NCBI GenBank assembly: GCA_023957975.1
Contig: JAMLGM010000001.1
Span: 310,001 to 374,000, forward strand
DNA length: 64,000 nucleotides
Direction: 5' to 3'
Origin: Microthrixaceae bacterium
GTDB taxonomy: Bacteria; Actinomycetota; Acidimicrobiia; Acidimicrobiales; Microtrichaceae
Below the pieces are notes generated by a model. That model was not told the DNA's origin. It was given only the letters and a program-made list of their open reading frames with translations, and did no database searches. The stretch's first letter is position 1; each line of letters opens with the position of its first letter. Shown here one piece after another: positions 16,587 through 24,563 of this stretch. The translations under genes were made by a program, and so were the position numbers.

Positions 16587-18358
16587 ACCAGCGACAAGCC
16601 GGGGGCATGGGCGACGAACTCACCAACGCCGCCCTCATTGGCCTGATCGGCATGTTCGGGATCGCTCTCGTCCTCCGCGCCGCTGGCAGCGTCGCCGCGT
16701 TCCTCACCGGCACACCGCAGCCCGACGCCGGCGCAGCGGCGGGGCTCGCCGTGCTGTTCAACCCCGGCGACCCCGCGACCGCGCTCGGTGCCGACGGGCT
16801 CAACCCGGTCGTCTACTGGCTCGTCAGCACGGCACTGCTCGGCGGACTCGCCGCCGGGATCGTCTGGGTGTGGATCGTGCTGCGCCGCCACACGCGGAAG
16901 ACCGAGACCGACCCGCACCGACTGGCCGGGATCGCGACCAGCCACGAGGTCAAGACCGCCGCATCCGCGAAGGCACTGCTTCACCGCGCGGCCACGCTGC
17001 GGCCCTCCTTGGAGTCGCCAGCACCGCAGGATGTCGGCTACCTGCTCGGTGCCAGTCGTGGCACGAAGGTCTGGGCATCGGTCGAAGACTCGATCCTGCT
17101 GATCGGCCCACCCCGCTCCGGCAAGGGCCTGCATGTCGTCATCAACGCGATCCTCGACGCACCCGGCGCGGTCGTCACCACCAGCACCAGGCCCGACAAC
17201 CTCACCGCGACCCTCCGCGCCCGACGCCGCAAGGGCGGGCCGGTCGCCGTGTTCGACCCGCAACACCTCGCCGAGGGCATCCCCGCCGGGCTGCGCTGGT
17301 CACCCATTCGCGGCTGCGACGACCCGCTGACCGCGATGATCCGCGCCAACGGCCTCGCCGCCGCCACCGGCCTCTCCGCTGGCGGGGTCGAGTCCGGCGG
17401 GTTCTGGGAAGGCAAGACCCGCACCGCACTCCAGAGCCTGCTGCACGCCGCCGCGCTCGACGGCCGCCCACCCGCCGAGCTGTTCAGATGGACCCTCGAC
17501 CCCAGCGCCGCGTCGGAGGCCGTCGCCATCCTCAACTCCCACCCGAACGCGGCGATGGGCTGGGACGACTCGCTGGCTGCGATGATCGACGCCGACCCCA
17601 AGACCCGCGACAGCATCTGGCAAGGCGTCTCCCTCGCCCTCGCCGCGCTCGCCGACCCGCGCGTGCTCGATGCCGTCACACCAGGCCCGCACGAGCACTT
17701 CGACCCCGAGACCTTCCTCACCGAGCAAGGCACCCTCTACCTGCTCGCCACCGGAGCCGGAGCAGGAGCCTCCGCGTCGCTGGTCGCGGCGTTCGTCGAA
17801 GACCTCATCGAAACCGCCCGCCGGCTCGCCGCCCGCTCGCCCGGAGCCCGGCTCGATCCGCCGCTGTTGCTCGCGCTCGACGAGATCGGAAACCTCGCGC
17901 CGCTGCCGTCACTGCCGACGCTCATGGCCGAAGGCGGCGGCACCGGCATCACGACCATGCCGGTCCTGCAATCCCTCGCCCAGGCGCGCGACCGGTGGAG
18001 CGAGCACCAGGCCGGCGCGATCTGGGACGCCAGCATCGTCAAGATCATCCTCGGCGGCGCATCCAACAGCCGCGACCTCCAAGACCTCTCCACCCTCATC
18101 GGCGAGCGCGACGAGTACACCGACAGCGTGACCCTCGGCGACCACGGCACCCGCTCCAACCAACGCTCCATCCGCCGCGTCCCGATCCTGCCGCCAGACC
18201 GCATCCGCACCCTGCCGTTCGGCACCGGCATCACGATGCTCCGCTCCGCACCACCCATCGTCACCGACCTGCGCGCCTGGCCCACCCGGCCCGATGCCGC
18301 GCAGCTCCGCAACGATCGCGACGAACTCGAAGCTCTCCTGCGACGCCCCACACCCTGA
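16583..18358 (+). CDS. VirD4/TraG-type conjugative coupling protein (T4CP)
   Basis: A 591-residue protein with two N-terminal membrane spans (ALIGLIGMFGIALVLRAAGSVAAFL and VVYWLVSTALLGGLAAGIVWVWIVL). The ATPase domain has Walker A (GPPRSGKGLHVV near residue 174) and Walker B (LLLALDEIGNLAPLPSLP near 428-445), followed by the sensor-like GTGITTMPVLQSLAQARDRW. These are the marks of the DNA-pumping coupling protein that links relaxosome and channel. The relaxase it should recruit is not in the window. ATG overlaps the preceding stop. Confidence 0.9.
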   Translation: MNQRQAGGMGDELTNAALIGLIGMFGIALVLRAAGSVAAFLTGTPQPDAGAAAGLAVLFNPGDPATALGADGLNPVVYWLVSTALLGGLAAGIVWVWIVLRRHTRKTETDPHRLAGIATSHEVKTAASAKALLHRAATLRPSLESPAPQDVGYLLGASRGTKVWASVEDSILLIGPPRSGKGLHVVINAILDAPGAVVTTSTRPDNLTATLRARRRKGGPVAVFDPQHLAEGIPAGLRWSPIRGCDDPLTAMIRANGLAAATGLSAGGVESGGFWEGKTRTALQSLLHAAALDGRPPAELFRWTLDPSAASEAVAILNSHPNAAMGWDDSLAAMIDADPKTRDSIWQGVSLALAALADPRVLDAVTPGPHEHFDPETFLTEQGTLYLLATGAGAGASASLVAAFVEDLIETARRLAARSPGARLDPPLLLALDEIGNLAPLPSLPTLMAEGGGTGITTMPVLQSLAQARDRWSEHQAGAIWDASIVKIILGGASNSRDLQDLSTLIGERDEYTDSVTLGDHGTRSNQRSIRRVPILPPDRIRTLPFGTGITMLRSAPPIVTDLRAWPTRPDAAQLRNDRDELEALLRRPTP

Positions 18359-18437
18359 CGACTCTGGGGGCCGGAGCGCACCTGCCTGACACAGCGACCA
18401 CATGCAGCTGGCCGCCCAAGTTCAGGAGGACGCCATC

Positions 18438-18881
18438 ATGGCCATTCACACCCAGGAATCACTGTCTGGCTTCATCGCCTCGGAGCCGTTGCTCACCGAG
18501 ACGGCCAAGGGCGACGCGAGGTTCTTCGCTCGCATCGGTAAGGAGCACTTCCGCCGGGAGGAGGACGGCTCGTTCACCCAGACCGAGACGACCTACCACC
18601 ACCTGGTGATGTTCGGACGGTCGGCCGAGCATGCGCACGCGAACTTCGCCCAGGGCGACAACTTCGTGGCCGAGGGCTACACGCGCCCGGTCAACTACGA
18701 GCGCAACGGCCAGGCGATCGAGGGCGAAGAGTTCATCGCAAAGAAGATCGGCCACGACGTCGCGCGAACCCGCTACGAGGTGGACCGTACCCCGCGCAAC
18801 TCAGCCGGACGAGACGCAGCCGCCTACGAGTCGCCGCAACGGACGAACGCTGTGGCTCAGGCCGCTCCGGTCAGCATGTGA
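18438..18881 (+). CDS. Single-stranded DNA-binding protein (SSB-like)
   Basis: A 147-residue protein starting at an ATG 8 bases after a perfect AGGAGG (18424-18429). Residues 1-110 have the OB-fold pattern of SSB: GFIASEPLLTETAKGDARFFARIGKE, then HHLVMFGRSAEHAHANFAQGDNFVAEGYTRP and a closing strand. The tail lacks the classical acidic DDDIPF end; it finishes QAAPVSM, so interactions with host repair proteins may be weaker. It would coat the transferred strand in the recipient. Confidence 0.82.
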   Translation: MAIHTQESLSGFIASEPLLTETAKGDARFFARIGKEHFRREEDGSFTQTETTYHHLVMFGRSAEHAHANFAQGDNFVAEGYTRPVNYERNGQAIEGEEFIAKKIGHDVARTRYEVDRTPRNSAGRDAAAYESPQRTNAVAQAAPVSM

Positions 18882-18897
18882 GTTCAGGAGCCACGCC

Positions 18898-19494
18898 ATG
18901 ACGAACGATCAGAACCAAGAACCCACAGCACCCGATCTCCCCGTTGGCCCGTCCGAAGTGGATGAGCCCGACGTGTTCGACGGGCCGCCCCAGGTCACCA
19001 ACGCCGACATGCCCGACCCGCCTCACCCAGTGAACTGGAACCTGCTGACGGCTCACGAGCTGGAGCAGGAATGGCTCGCGCTGAACCGGTGGGTGGACTG
19101 GCTGCGCCGCACCTACGGTCTGCAAGTCTCTGTGATTCCGCCGTTCTGGCATCACCATCCGGAGATGGTCTGGGAGTTGTCGGCACTGCACCTGCACTGG
19201 CTTGGTGCCTACGACCCCGAGCAGAACGCGTCCGCACCTCTCGGCTGGCACCGCGACTTCGCCGACGCGCGAGACCGCCTTCGCTACTGGGTCACCGCTT
19301 GCAGCACGCGCGGGGACCGCGACCGTCCCACCCGGCAGGCCGCCTGGCCCGGCGAAGAGTCCCTTTCAATCCAAGAGGTGAAGTTCGACGACAGGGACGA
19401 GGAGTTCGCGGACTTCGTGATCGCCCAAGTCCGCAAGCGGCAGGAAGCCGAAGACGAGTTCTACGCCAGTCTCGCCGACGACGAGGGTCCGTAG
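18898..19494 (+). CDS. DUF4913-like ICE protein
   Basis: A 198-residue acidic soluble protein. After a 45-residue disordered start (DLPVGPSEVDEPDVFDGPPQ) comes a domain with the tryptophan-rich pattern WVDWLRRTYGLQ, PPFWHHHPEMVWELSALHLHWLGAY and GWHRDFADARDRLRYWV, which resembles DUF4913 proteins common on actinomycete plasmids. The last 60 residues are highly charged. TTCAGGAG precedes the ATG, 16 bases after the SSB gene. Family assignment is by pattern only; function unknown. Confidence 0.65.
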   Translation: MTNDQNQEPTAPDLPVGPSEVDEPDVFDGPPQVTNADMPDPPHPVNWNLLTAHELEQEWLALNRWVDWLRRTYGLQVSVIPPFWHHHPEMVWELSALHLHWLGAYDPEQNASAPLGWHRDFADARDRLRYWVTACSTRGDRDRPTRQAAWPGEESLSIQEVKFDDRDEEFADFVIAQVRKRQEAEDEFYASLADDEGP

Positions 19495-19498
19495 ACCG

Positions 19499-19726
19499 AT
19501 GAGCCGCTACGTCAAGAAGACCGACCGCCGCTCCTACGAGGAGCGGTCGTTCTCCGTCCGGGCCGTCCACCGTGAACGCGCCGACTTGCACAAGCTCGCC
19601 GAAGTGCTGATCCGGCTGACGTTGCAGGAGACAGGTGATAGCCGAGCCGCCCGCGAAGCGGTCCGGGTGCCCGACACCTACCGGGCGACTCCCGGTGACC
19701 TGGCCGCCTCCGAGGCCGCCCGGTAG
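19499..19726 (+). CDS. Small hypothetical ICE protein
   Basis: A 75-residue basic protein (RYVKKTDRRSYEERSFSVRAVHRERADLHKLAEVLIRLTL). It is predicted to be helical and starts 5 bases after the preceding stop. It is small, basic and next to the recombinase, so a recombination directionality factor is possible, but there is no motif to prove it. Confidence 0.55.
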   Translation: MSRYVKKTDRRSYEERSFSVRAVHRERADLHKLAEVLIRLTLQETGDSRAAREAVRVPDTYRATPGDLAASEAAR

Positions 19727-19727
19727 A

Positions 19728-19910
19728 ATGAACCTTGCAAGCCTCGCAATGCGGGGTGTTGTGGCTCAAACCTCGTCATCTGGCGGGCAACACGCACCGA
19801 GACCATCGGGTCTCGCCCTACAGCCTTCACCGGCTGCTCTCACGATCAACACCCCTCCCACCGCAGTGGGAGCGCGAGGGTCGAACCGCGTGAGAGTGAG
19901 CCCCCGATGA
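19728..19910 (+). CDS. Possible short leader frame before the recombinase
   Basis: A 60-codon frame begins one base after the preceding stop and overlaps the recombinase ATG by 4 bases (ATGA). The coupling geometry is as in the rest of the operon, but the predicted peptide is low in complexity (NTPPTAVGARGSNRVRVSPR) and has no recognisable features. The DNA also holds a CTCCCAC/GTGGGAG hairpin (19855-19872). It may be a leader rather than a gene. Confidence 0.3.
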   Translation: MNLASLAMRGVVAQTSSSGGQHAPRPSGLALQPSPAALTINTPPTAVGARGSNRVRVSPR

Positions 19911-21994
19911 CCACCGTCGCCGATGATCCAACGGCCAGCCTGATCGACCCACCCCGAAATGCTGCCGTCGCAGTGTCCTACCTTCGGGTCTCCACCCGAG
20001 AGCAAGCAGAGAAGGGCGGCACCGACGAGGGATTCTCGATCCCCGCCCAGCGCGATGCCACCCGGCGCAAGGCCGAACAGCTCGGCGCCGGCATCGTCGA
20101 AGAGTTCATCGACGCAGGAGCCTCCGCCAAGTCATCCGACCGGCCCGAGCTGATGCGGATGATCCAGTACGTCAAGGCCAACAAGGTCTCCTACTGCATC
20201 GTCCACAAGGTCGACCGGCTCGCCCGCAACCGCGCCGACGACGTGAGCATCCACCTCGCACTCCAACAGTGCGGGGTCATGCTCGTATCCGCGACAGAGA
20301 ACATCGACGAGACGCCCTCCGGGATGCTGCTGCACGGCATCATGTCCACAATCGCCGAGTTCTACTCCCGCAACCTCGCCACCGAGGTCACCAAGGGCAT
20401 GACCCAGAAGGCCATCGGTGGCGGCACGAACGGACGGGCTCCCATCGGCTACCTCAACGTCCGCAAGCGCGACGAGATGGGACGCGAGCTCCGCACCATC
20501 GAACTCGACCCCGAGCGCGCGCCCATGATCGAGTGGGCCTTCAAGGCATACGCCTCCGGGAACTGGAGCGTCAGCCAGCTCCACGACGAACTCACCTCGC
20601 GCGGACTGCGCAGCCTGCCCACGCCGAAGAGGCCGGCGAAGCCCTTGGCCGTGTCCACCATCCATCGCCTCCTGACCAACCCGTACTACAAGGGCGATGT
20701 CGTCTACCGGGGCACCCGCTACAAGGGCAACCACCCGGCGCTCGTGCCTGCCGAGGTCTGGTACCAGGTCCAGTCCGTGCTCACCGCGCACCAGTGCGCC
20801 GTCGAGGCAACCCAAGTCCACGGCCACTACCTCAAAGGCACCATCCACTGCGGCCAGTGCGGCTCCAGGCTCATCGTCTCCAACGCGAAGAACCGCCACG
20901 GCAACGTGTACTGCTACTTCGTATGCTCCGGGCGCCACTCCAAGCGCACCGACTGCACGCGCCAGGCGATGCTCATCGAGGACATCGAGAAGCTCGTCGA
21001 GGACTACTACTCGCGCGTCCAGATCACGCCGGCTCAGCAGGACGCACTCGCGGGGATGCTCCACCACGAGTTCGACCGGCTCATGGCCGCGGAAACCGAG
21101 GAACTGGAACGCCTCACCACCAACCGCGACCGGCTCGAAAGCGAGCAAGACCGCCTCATGCAAGCGTACTACGCCGACGCGATCCCGCTCTCCGTGCTCA
21201 AGCGCGAGCAAGACCGCATCGTCGCCGAACTCGACCAGGTGACCCGCCGTATCGACGCCCACTTCGGTGACTACGCCGACGCTCGCGCCCACCTCGACGA
21301 CGCCCTCGGCCTGCTCGCCAACTGCGCTGACATCTACACTCGCTGCGACGACACCAACCGGCGGCTATGCAACCAGGCGTTCTTCACAAAGGTCTACATC
21401 GACGAGGACAACGAGCTGCGCGTCGAGCACAACCGGCCCTTCGAAATGCTCCTCGATCCGCAGGTCAACGCCAACGCGCTGACCTGGGCCGCAGACGTGA
21501 ACAAGGCCCGAACCTCTGCCAACGTTTCCATTGGCAAGGGTTCGAGCCTCGTGCGCGGGGTGGAGGAGATGGGACTCGAACCCACGACCCCCTGCTTGCA
21601 AAGCAGGTGCTCTAGCCAACTGAGCTACACCCCCAAGGGAATCTTTGATTCTAGGCGTGCACCGGGCTCCCTGGGTAATCAGGTGCCAGCCCGCCCGGAG
21701 CCGGCGCCCACCGCGCCCGAGGGCCTAGCGTTCCTCGGTCTGCGCGGGGACGAGCCCGACCTGCCCGGGGTGGCCTTCAACGTCGAGTTCACCCGACTCG
21801 CCAACAACCACGTTGGTGGTCGCGGTGGTGTCGACATCGTCGCGCGATGTCTGTTGGCCACCGACCTTCACCTCGGGAGCGGAGTCGTCACCTCCAGCGA
21901 TCTGCCAGATTCCGATGACGATCAGTCCCAGCGCTACGACGATTGCGGGAACAGCGATGATCCGCCGCAGCCGGTGCGGGTTGGAATCGTTTGA
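19907..21994 (+). CDS. Large serine recombinase (integrase), frame fused to host sequence across the attachment site
   Basis: The resolvase catalytic domain spans about residues 20-160, with the nucleophile in SYLRVSTREQ (Ser29) and VDRLARN. A recombinase domain (GYLNVRKRDEMGRELR onward) follows. Then comes a zinc ribbon (CGQCGSRL, then C-x-many-C in YFVCSGRHSKRTDC) and a coiled-coil region (ETEELERLTTNRDRLESEQDRLMQ is the start of a longer heptad stretch). Element-type sequence ends near residue 548 (GSSLVRGVEE). The remaining 147 residues are antisense tRNA-Ala and chromosomal DNA. No stop codon intervenes, so the normal C-terminus must come from the circular form. It integrates and excises the element. 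Confidence 0.9.
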   Translation: MTTVADDPTASLIDPPRNAAVAVSYLRVSTREQAEKGGTDEGFSIPAQRDATRRKAEQLGAGIVEEFIDAGASAKSSDRPELMRMIQYVKANKVSYCIVHKVDRLARNRADDVSIHLALQQCGVMLVSATENIDETPSGMLLHGIMSTIAEFYSRNLATEVTKGMTQKAIGGGTNGRAPIGYLNVRKRDEMGRELRTIELDPERAPMIEWAFKAYASGNWSVSQLHDELTSRGLRSLPTPKRPAKPLAVSTIHRLLTNPYYKGDVVYRGTRYKGNHPALVPAEVWYQVQSVLTAHQCAVEATQVHGHYLKGTIHCGQCGSRLIVSNAKNRHGNVYCYFVCSGRHSKRTDCTRQAMLIEDIEKLVEDYYSRVQITPAQQDALAGMLHHEFDRLMAAETEELERLTTNRDRLESEQDRLMQAYYADAIPLSVLKREQDRIVAELDQVTRRIDAHFGDYADARAHLDDALGLLANCADIYTRCDDTNRRLCNQAFFTKVYIDEDNELRVEHNRPFEMLLDPQVNANALTWAADVNKARTSANVSIGKGSSLVRGVEEMGLEPTTPCLQSRCSSQLSYTPKGIFDSRRAPGSLGNQVPARPEPAPTAPEGLAFLGLRGDEPDLPGVAFNVEFTRLANNHVGGRGGVDIVARCLLATDLHLGSGVVTSSDLPDSDDDQSQRYDDCGNSDDPPQPVRVGIV
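21538..21583. repeat. Right attachment region with 9-bp inverted repeat
   Basis: GGGTTCGAG at 21538-21546 and CTCGAACCC at 21575-21583 are inverted copies. The second is the T-loop of the tRNA-Ala gene (read on the minus strand) and the first is in the recombinase tail. The crossover should lie in or near this interval. Confidence 0.45.
21561..21634 (-). tRNA. tRNA-Ala (anticodon UGC)
   Basis: A 74-nt cloverleaf with anticodon stem CCTGC/GCAGG around loop TTTGCAA, a T-arm with TTCGAGT and the G3:U70 pair that identifies alanine tRNAs. The acceptor stem has one mismatch, U6:U67, and the T-stem closes with G49:U65, both on the 3' side where the ICE is joined. CCA is not encoded. Confidence 0.93.
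21648..21653 (-). promoter_or_regulatory. Likely -10 element of the tRNA-Ala gene
   Basis: TAGAAT on the minus strand, ending 13 bases before the mature 5' end of the tRNA. No good -35 hexamer is evident. Confidence 0.5.
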
Positions 21995-22018
21995 ACTTTG
22001 GCCGTCGCCCTCGGTCAC
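21725..22018 (-). CDS. Small membrane-anchored protein of unknown function
   Basis: A 97-residue protein: hydrophilic N-terminus (DGQSSNDSNPHRLRR), one membrane helix at about residues 22-42 (IAVPAIVVALGLIVIGIWQIAG) and an acidic extracytoplasmic tail. The start is a GTG at 22018, or a TTG one codon upstream that is better spaced from GAGGAG. The plus-strand frame passing through here is the read-through tail of the ICE recombinase, so two frames overlap antiparallel; this one has the gene-like features. Transcribed towards the tRNA-Ala gene. Confidence 0.6.
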   Translation of the reverse strand: MTEGDGQSSNDSNPHRLRRIIAVPAIVVALGLIVIGIWQIAGGDDSAPEVKVGGQQTSRDDVDTTATTNVVVGESGELDVEGHPGQVGLVPAQTEER

Positions 22019-22081
22019 CAACGCATTGTCTCCTCGATCAAGCCGTGGTCGAGCGTAGTGCGGCCATCGGTCGGCGCCCGA

Positions 22082-23674
22082 TCACTGGTGCAACTCGCCT
22101 TCCGCGACGAGCTTGTCGAGCCGAAGGTCCGGCTCCTCGGCGACGAGGCGATCGAGCCAGTAGGTCGATTCGAACAGTGCCAACAGGGCGCCATCGGAAC
22201 GTTCGAGCACCTCGACCCCGCGCATGGACTTGAGCCGTTCGCGCCCGTCGTCGTCGGTGAGCCGGCACACGCGGTACGCCGTCGGCTCGAGTTCGACCTC
22301 GGCCCCGAACTCCGACTGGAGTCGGTACGCTACCACTTCGAACTGCATCGGCCCGACCGCGGCGAGAATCGGTGCTTGATCGCCGCGCATTTCGTTGCGT
22401 AGCACCTGCACGACACCTTCCTCGTCGAGCTGGCTGATGCCCTTGCGGAACTGCTTGTAACGACCCGTGTCCTTCACTCGGGCGATCGAGAAGTGTTCGG
22501 GAGCAAACGCCGGAATCCTCGGAAACTCGACTGGCGGGCTGACGAACAGCGTGTCGCCCACGCGCACCTCGTTCGCGTTGACGAGGCCGACGACGTCTCC
22601 GGGGAATGCCTCCTCGACCGTCTCGCGATCCTGTCCGAAAACCTGGTGTGCGTACTTGGTGGCGAACGGTTTGCCGGTGCGCTGATGGGTGACGACCATG
22701 CCGCGCTCGAAACGTCCCGAACACACCCGGAAGAACGCGATGCGGTCCCGATGCGATGGATCCATGTTGGCCGCAACCTTGAACACGAACCCGGAGAACG
22801 GGTCGTCGAGTGCCCGGGTCTCACCCTTGGTCGTCGTCGGCCGGGGGGCGGGCGGAGGAACCAGATCGATCACCCCATCGAGCAACTTGCCGACCCCGAA
22901 ATTCGTCATCGCGGATCCGACGAACAGCGGGGTCGTCATTCCGGCGAGGAACGTCTCGTCGTCGAAGTCCTGCCCCGCGGCTTCAAGGAGTTCGAGTTCC
23001 TCCATACATGCCTCCCACGCCGAACCCTCTTCGATAGCGGCGCGCTCGGGATCGACGAGCTCCTCGGGGGCGATGGTCGCGCCGCGCGCGGTGCGGGTGA
23101 AACGGGTGTACTCGCCGCTTCTGCGGTCGACGACACCACGAAAGTCGCCGGGAATCCCGACCGGCCAGGTGACCGGCGTCGGCTGAACTCCGATCATCGT
23201 CTCGATCTCGTCGAGCAACTCCAGGCCGTCGCGCCCCGGACGGTCCCACTTGTTGATGAAGGTCAACAGCGGAAGGCCACGGTCGCGACAGACCTCGAAC
23301 AGCTTGAGCGTCTGGGGCTCGATGCCCTTTGCCGCGTCGAGCACCATCACCGCGGCGTCGGCCGCGGTCAACACCCGGTAGGTGTCCTCGGAGAAGTCGC
23401 GGTGCCCGGGGGTGTCGAGCAGGTTCACGGTGCATCCGCGGTACGGGAACTGCAACACGGTCGACGAGATGGAGATACCGCGCTGTTGCTCCAGCGCCAT
23501 CCAGTCGGAGGTGGCGCTACGGCGGTCGCCTCGTGCCTTGACCGTGCCCGCCTCCTGATTGATCGCACCGCCATACAGGAGAAACTTCTCGGTCAACGTG
23601 GTCTTGCCGGCATCGGGGTGCGAGATGATGGCGAAGGTCCGCCGCTTGGCCGACTCGGTAAGGATGTTGGTCAC
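22082..23674 (-). CDS. prfC: Peptide chain release factor 3 (RF3)
   Basis: A 530-residue translational GTPase, the usual RF3 length (529 in Escherichia coli). The G1 motif SHPDAGKTTLTEK lies near residue 17-29, G3 near LLDTPGHRDFSEDTYR and G4 in FINKWDRPG. RF3 recycles RF1/RF2 from the ribosome after termination. The GTG start at 23674 begins VTNILTESAKRRTF, matching the family's N-terminus; an upstream frame extension is not conserved. It is absent from many actinobacteria but retained in several lineages, which helps place the host. Standalone gene, downstream of the Thr-rich secreted protein. Confidence 0.95.
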   Translation of the reverse strand: MTNILTESAKRRTFAIISHPDAGKTTLTEKFLLYGGAINQEAGTVKARGDRRSATSDWMALEQQRGISISSTVLQFPYRGCTVNLLDTPGHRDFSEDTYRVLTAADAAVMVLDAAKGIEPQTLKLFEVCRDRGLPLLTFINKWDRPGRDGLELLDEIETMIGVQPTPVTWPVGIPGDFRGVVDRRSGEYTRFTRTARGATIAPEELVDPERAAIEEGSAWEACMEELELLEAAGQDFDDETFLAGMTTPLFVGSAMTNFGVGKLLDGVIDLVPPPAPRPTTTKGETRALDDPFSGFVFKVAANMDPSHRDRIAFFRVCSGRFERGMVVTHQRTGKPFATKYAHQVFGQDRETVEEAFPGDVVGLVNANEVRVGDTLFVSPPVEFPRIPAFAPEHFSIARVKDTGRYKQFRKGISQLDEEGVVQVLRNEMRGDQAPILAAVGPMQFEVVAYRLQSEFGAEVELEPTAYRVCRLTDDDGRERLKSMRGVEVLERSDGALLALFESTYWLDRLVAEEPDLRLDKLVAEGELHQ

Positions 23675-23789
23675 GCTCGTGCCTGTTCGATCGAGAAGGT
23701 GCCGACGCGTCGAAAATCGGCCCGCTCCATAGTGGCCGAACGACCGCGGCAACCCGAAGTTCGCGGCGACGGGTCGAGGTGGTCGACCG

Positions 23790-24506
23790 TCAGTCGATGG
23801 CGATCACGCTGAACGTGGCAAGACGCCGGATGGTCCCGGCCGAGGTTGTGGCCTCGACCAGCAGGGTGTGCGAACCGGGCTCCAGCGTCGAGAAGGCGAA
23901 GCCGTCGGCGGCGAGGTCGAACGGTGCGGTGGTCTCGATGACCGGTGTTCCGTACCCGCTCGGGTCGTTCAACCAATACCGAACAGCGCTGACGCCGGGC
24001 TCGTCGAAGAACGCCCAGACGGTGCCGCCCACCTTGGCTCCGTTCAGCGGGACACGGGCTCGATGGCTGGCGTAATTCGACACGTAGATTCCGTCGGGCC
24101 CCGACACCACCGGCGTGCCCACGGGGGCCGTGGTGGTCGTCGCGGCAGGCCGACTCGTCGTGGTCGGCGAATTCCTGCGTGGGGCAGTCGTGGAGGATGT
24201 GCTCGACGGCGGGTCGAGGGGCGTTGTCACCTCGGGTTCGGTGGCAGGCACGCTCGGTGACGGTTGGGTCGTCGTGGTCGTCGTTGTCGAGGTGGTCGTC
24301 GGCGTGGTCGTCGCACGTGGCTCGGACGGCGGTGGCGCGACATCGCTCGGGGCCGCGATGTCAGCGTTTCGGGCCTTGTGGGCTTGATAGGCGAGCGGAC
24401 CAGACACCGCCGTGGTCACCGACGTTGACACGACGAGCGCGAGAACGACGCGGAATGTCAACATTCCGCTCAGGATTCCCATCCAAGTTTTGATCTTGGC
24501 GTTCAT
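23790..24506 (-). CDS. Secreted/anchored protein with Thr-rich linker and Ig-like domain
   Basis: A 238-residue protein with an uncleaved or cleavable signal segment (GILSGMLTFRVVLALVVSTSVTTAVSG), a strongly Thr/Pro/Ser-rich linker over about residues 55-130 (PTTTSTTTTTTTQPS) and a C-terminal beta domain. The domain has strands GPDGIYVSNY, VWAFFDEPGVSAVRYWLND and FSTLEPGSHTLLVEATTSAGTI, the layout of an Ig/fibronectin-like fold found in adhesins. The linker is likely glycosylated or unstructured, holding the domain off the cell surface. No enzymatic motif. Confidence 0.72.
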   Translation of the reverse strand: MNAKIKTWMGILSGMLTFRVVLALVVSTSVTTAVSGPLAYQAHKARNADIAAPSDVAPPPSEPRATTTPTTTSTTTTTTTQPSPSVPATEPEVTTPLDPPSSTSSTTAPRRNSPTTTSRPAATTTTAPVGTPVVSGPDGIYVSNYASHRARVPLNGAKVGGTVWAFFDEPGVSAVRYWLNDPSGYGTPVIETTAPFDLAADGFAFSTLEPGSHTLLVEATTSAGTIRRLATFSVIAID

Positions 24507-24563
24507 CGTTCAGTCATCGTCAAAGTCGGTCGCTCGAAGGGGTCCGGCGACGGGTGGTGGCAT

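Larger units (their letters stand above)
1..21560 (+). mobile_element. Integrative and conjugative element, right-hand portion, integrated at a tRNA-Ala gene
   Basis: A continuous block of transfer, replication, antirestriction and regulatory genes ends in a large serine recombinase directly abutting the 3' end of a tRNA-Ala gene. The left end and any relaxase are outside the window. Mating-apparatus genes include a VirB4-like ATPase, a VirD4-like coupling protein, a TrbL-like channel protein and a peptidoglycan hydrolase, so this looks like a type IV secretion ICE rather than a TraB-type actinomycete element. Most genes overlap by 4 bases (ATGA), showing a long co-transcribed operon. The precise right boundary lies somewhere around 21,545-21,570 and cannot be fixed without the empty site. 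Confidence 0.88.

Noticed and set aside
21367..21615. An apparent gene ending GDGTRTHDPLLAKQ-like over the tRNA
   Set aside because: It is the antisense of tRNA-Ala, a common artefact in high-GC genomes; no independent gene features.
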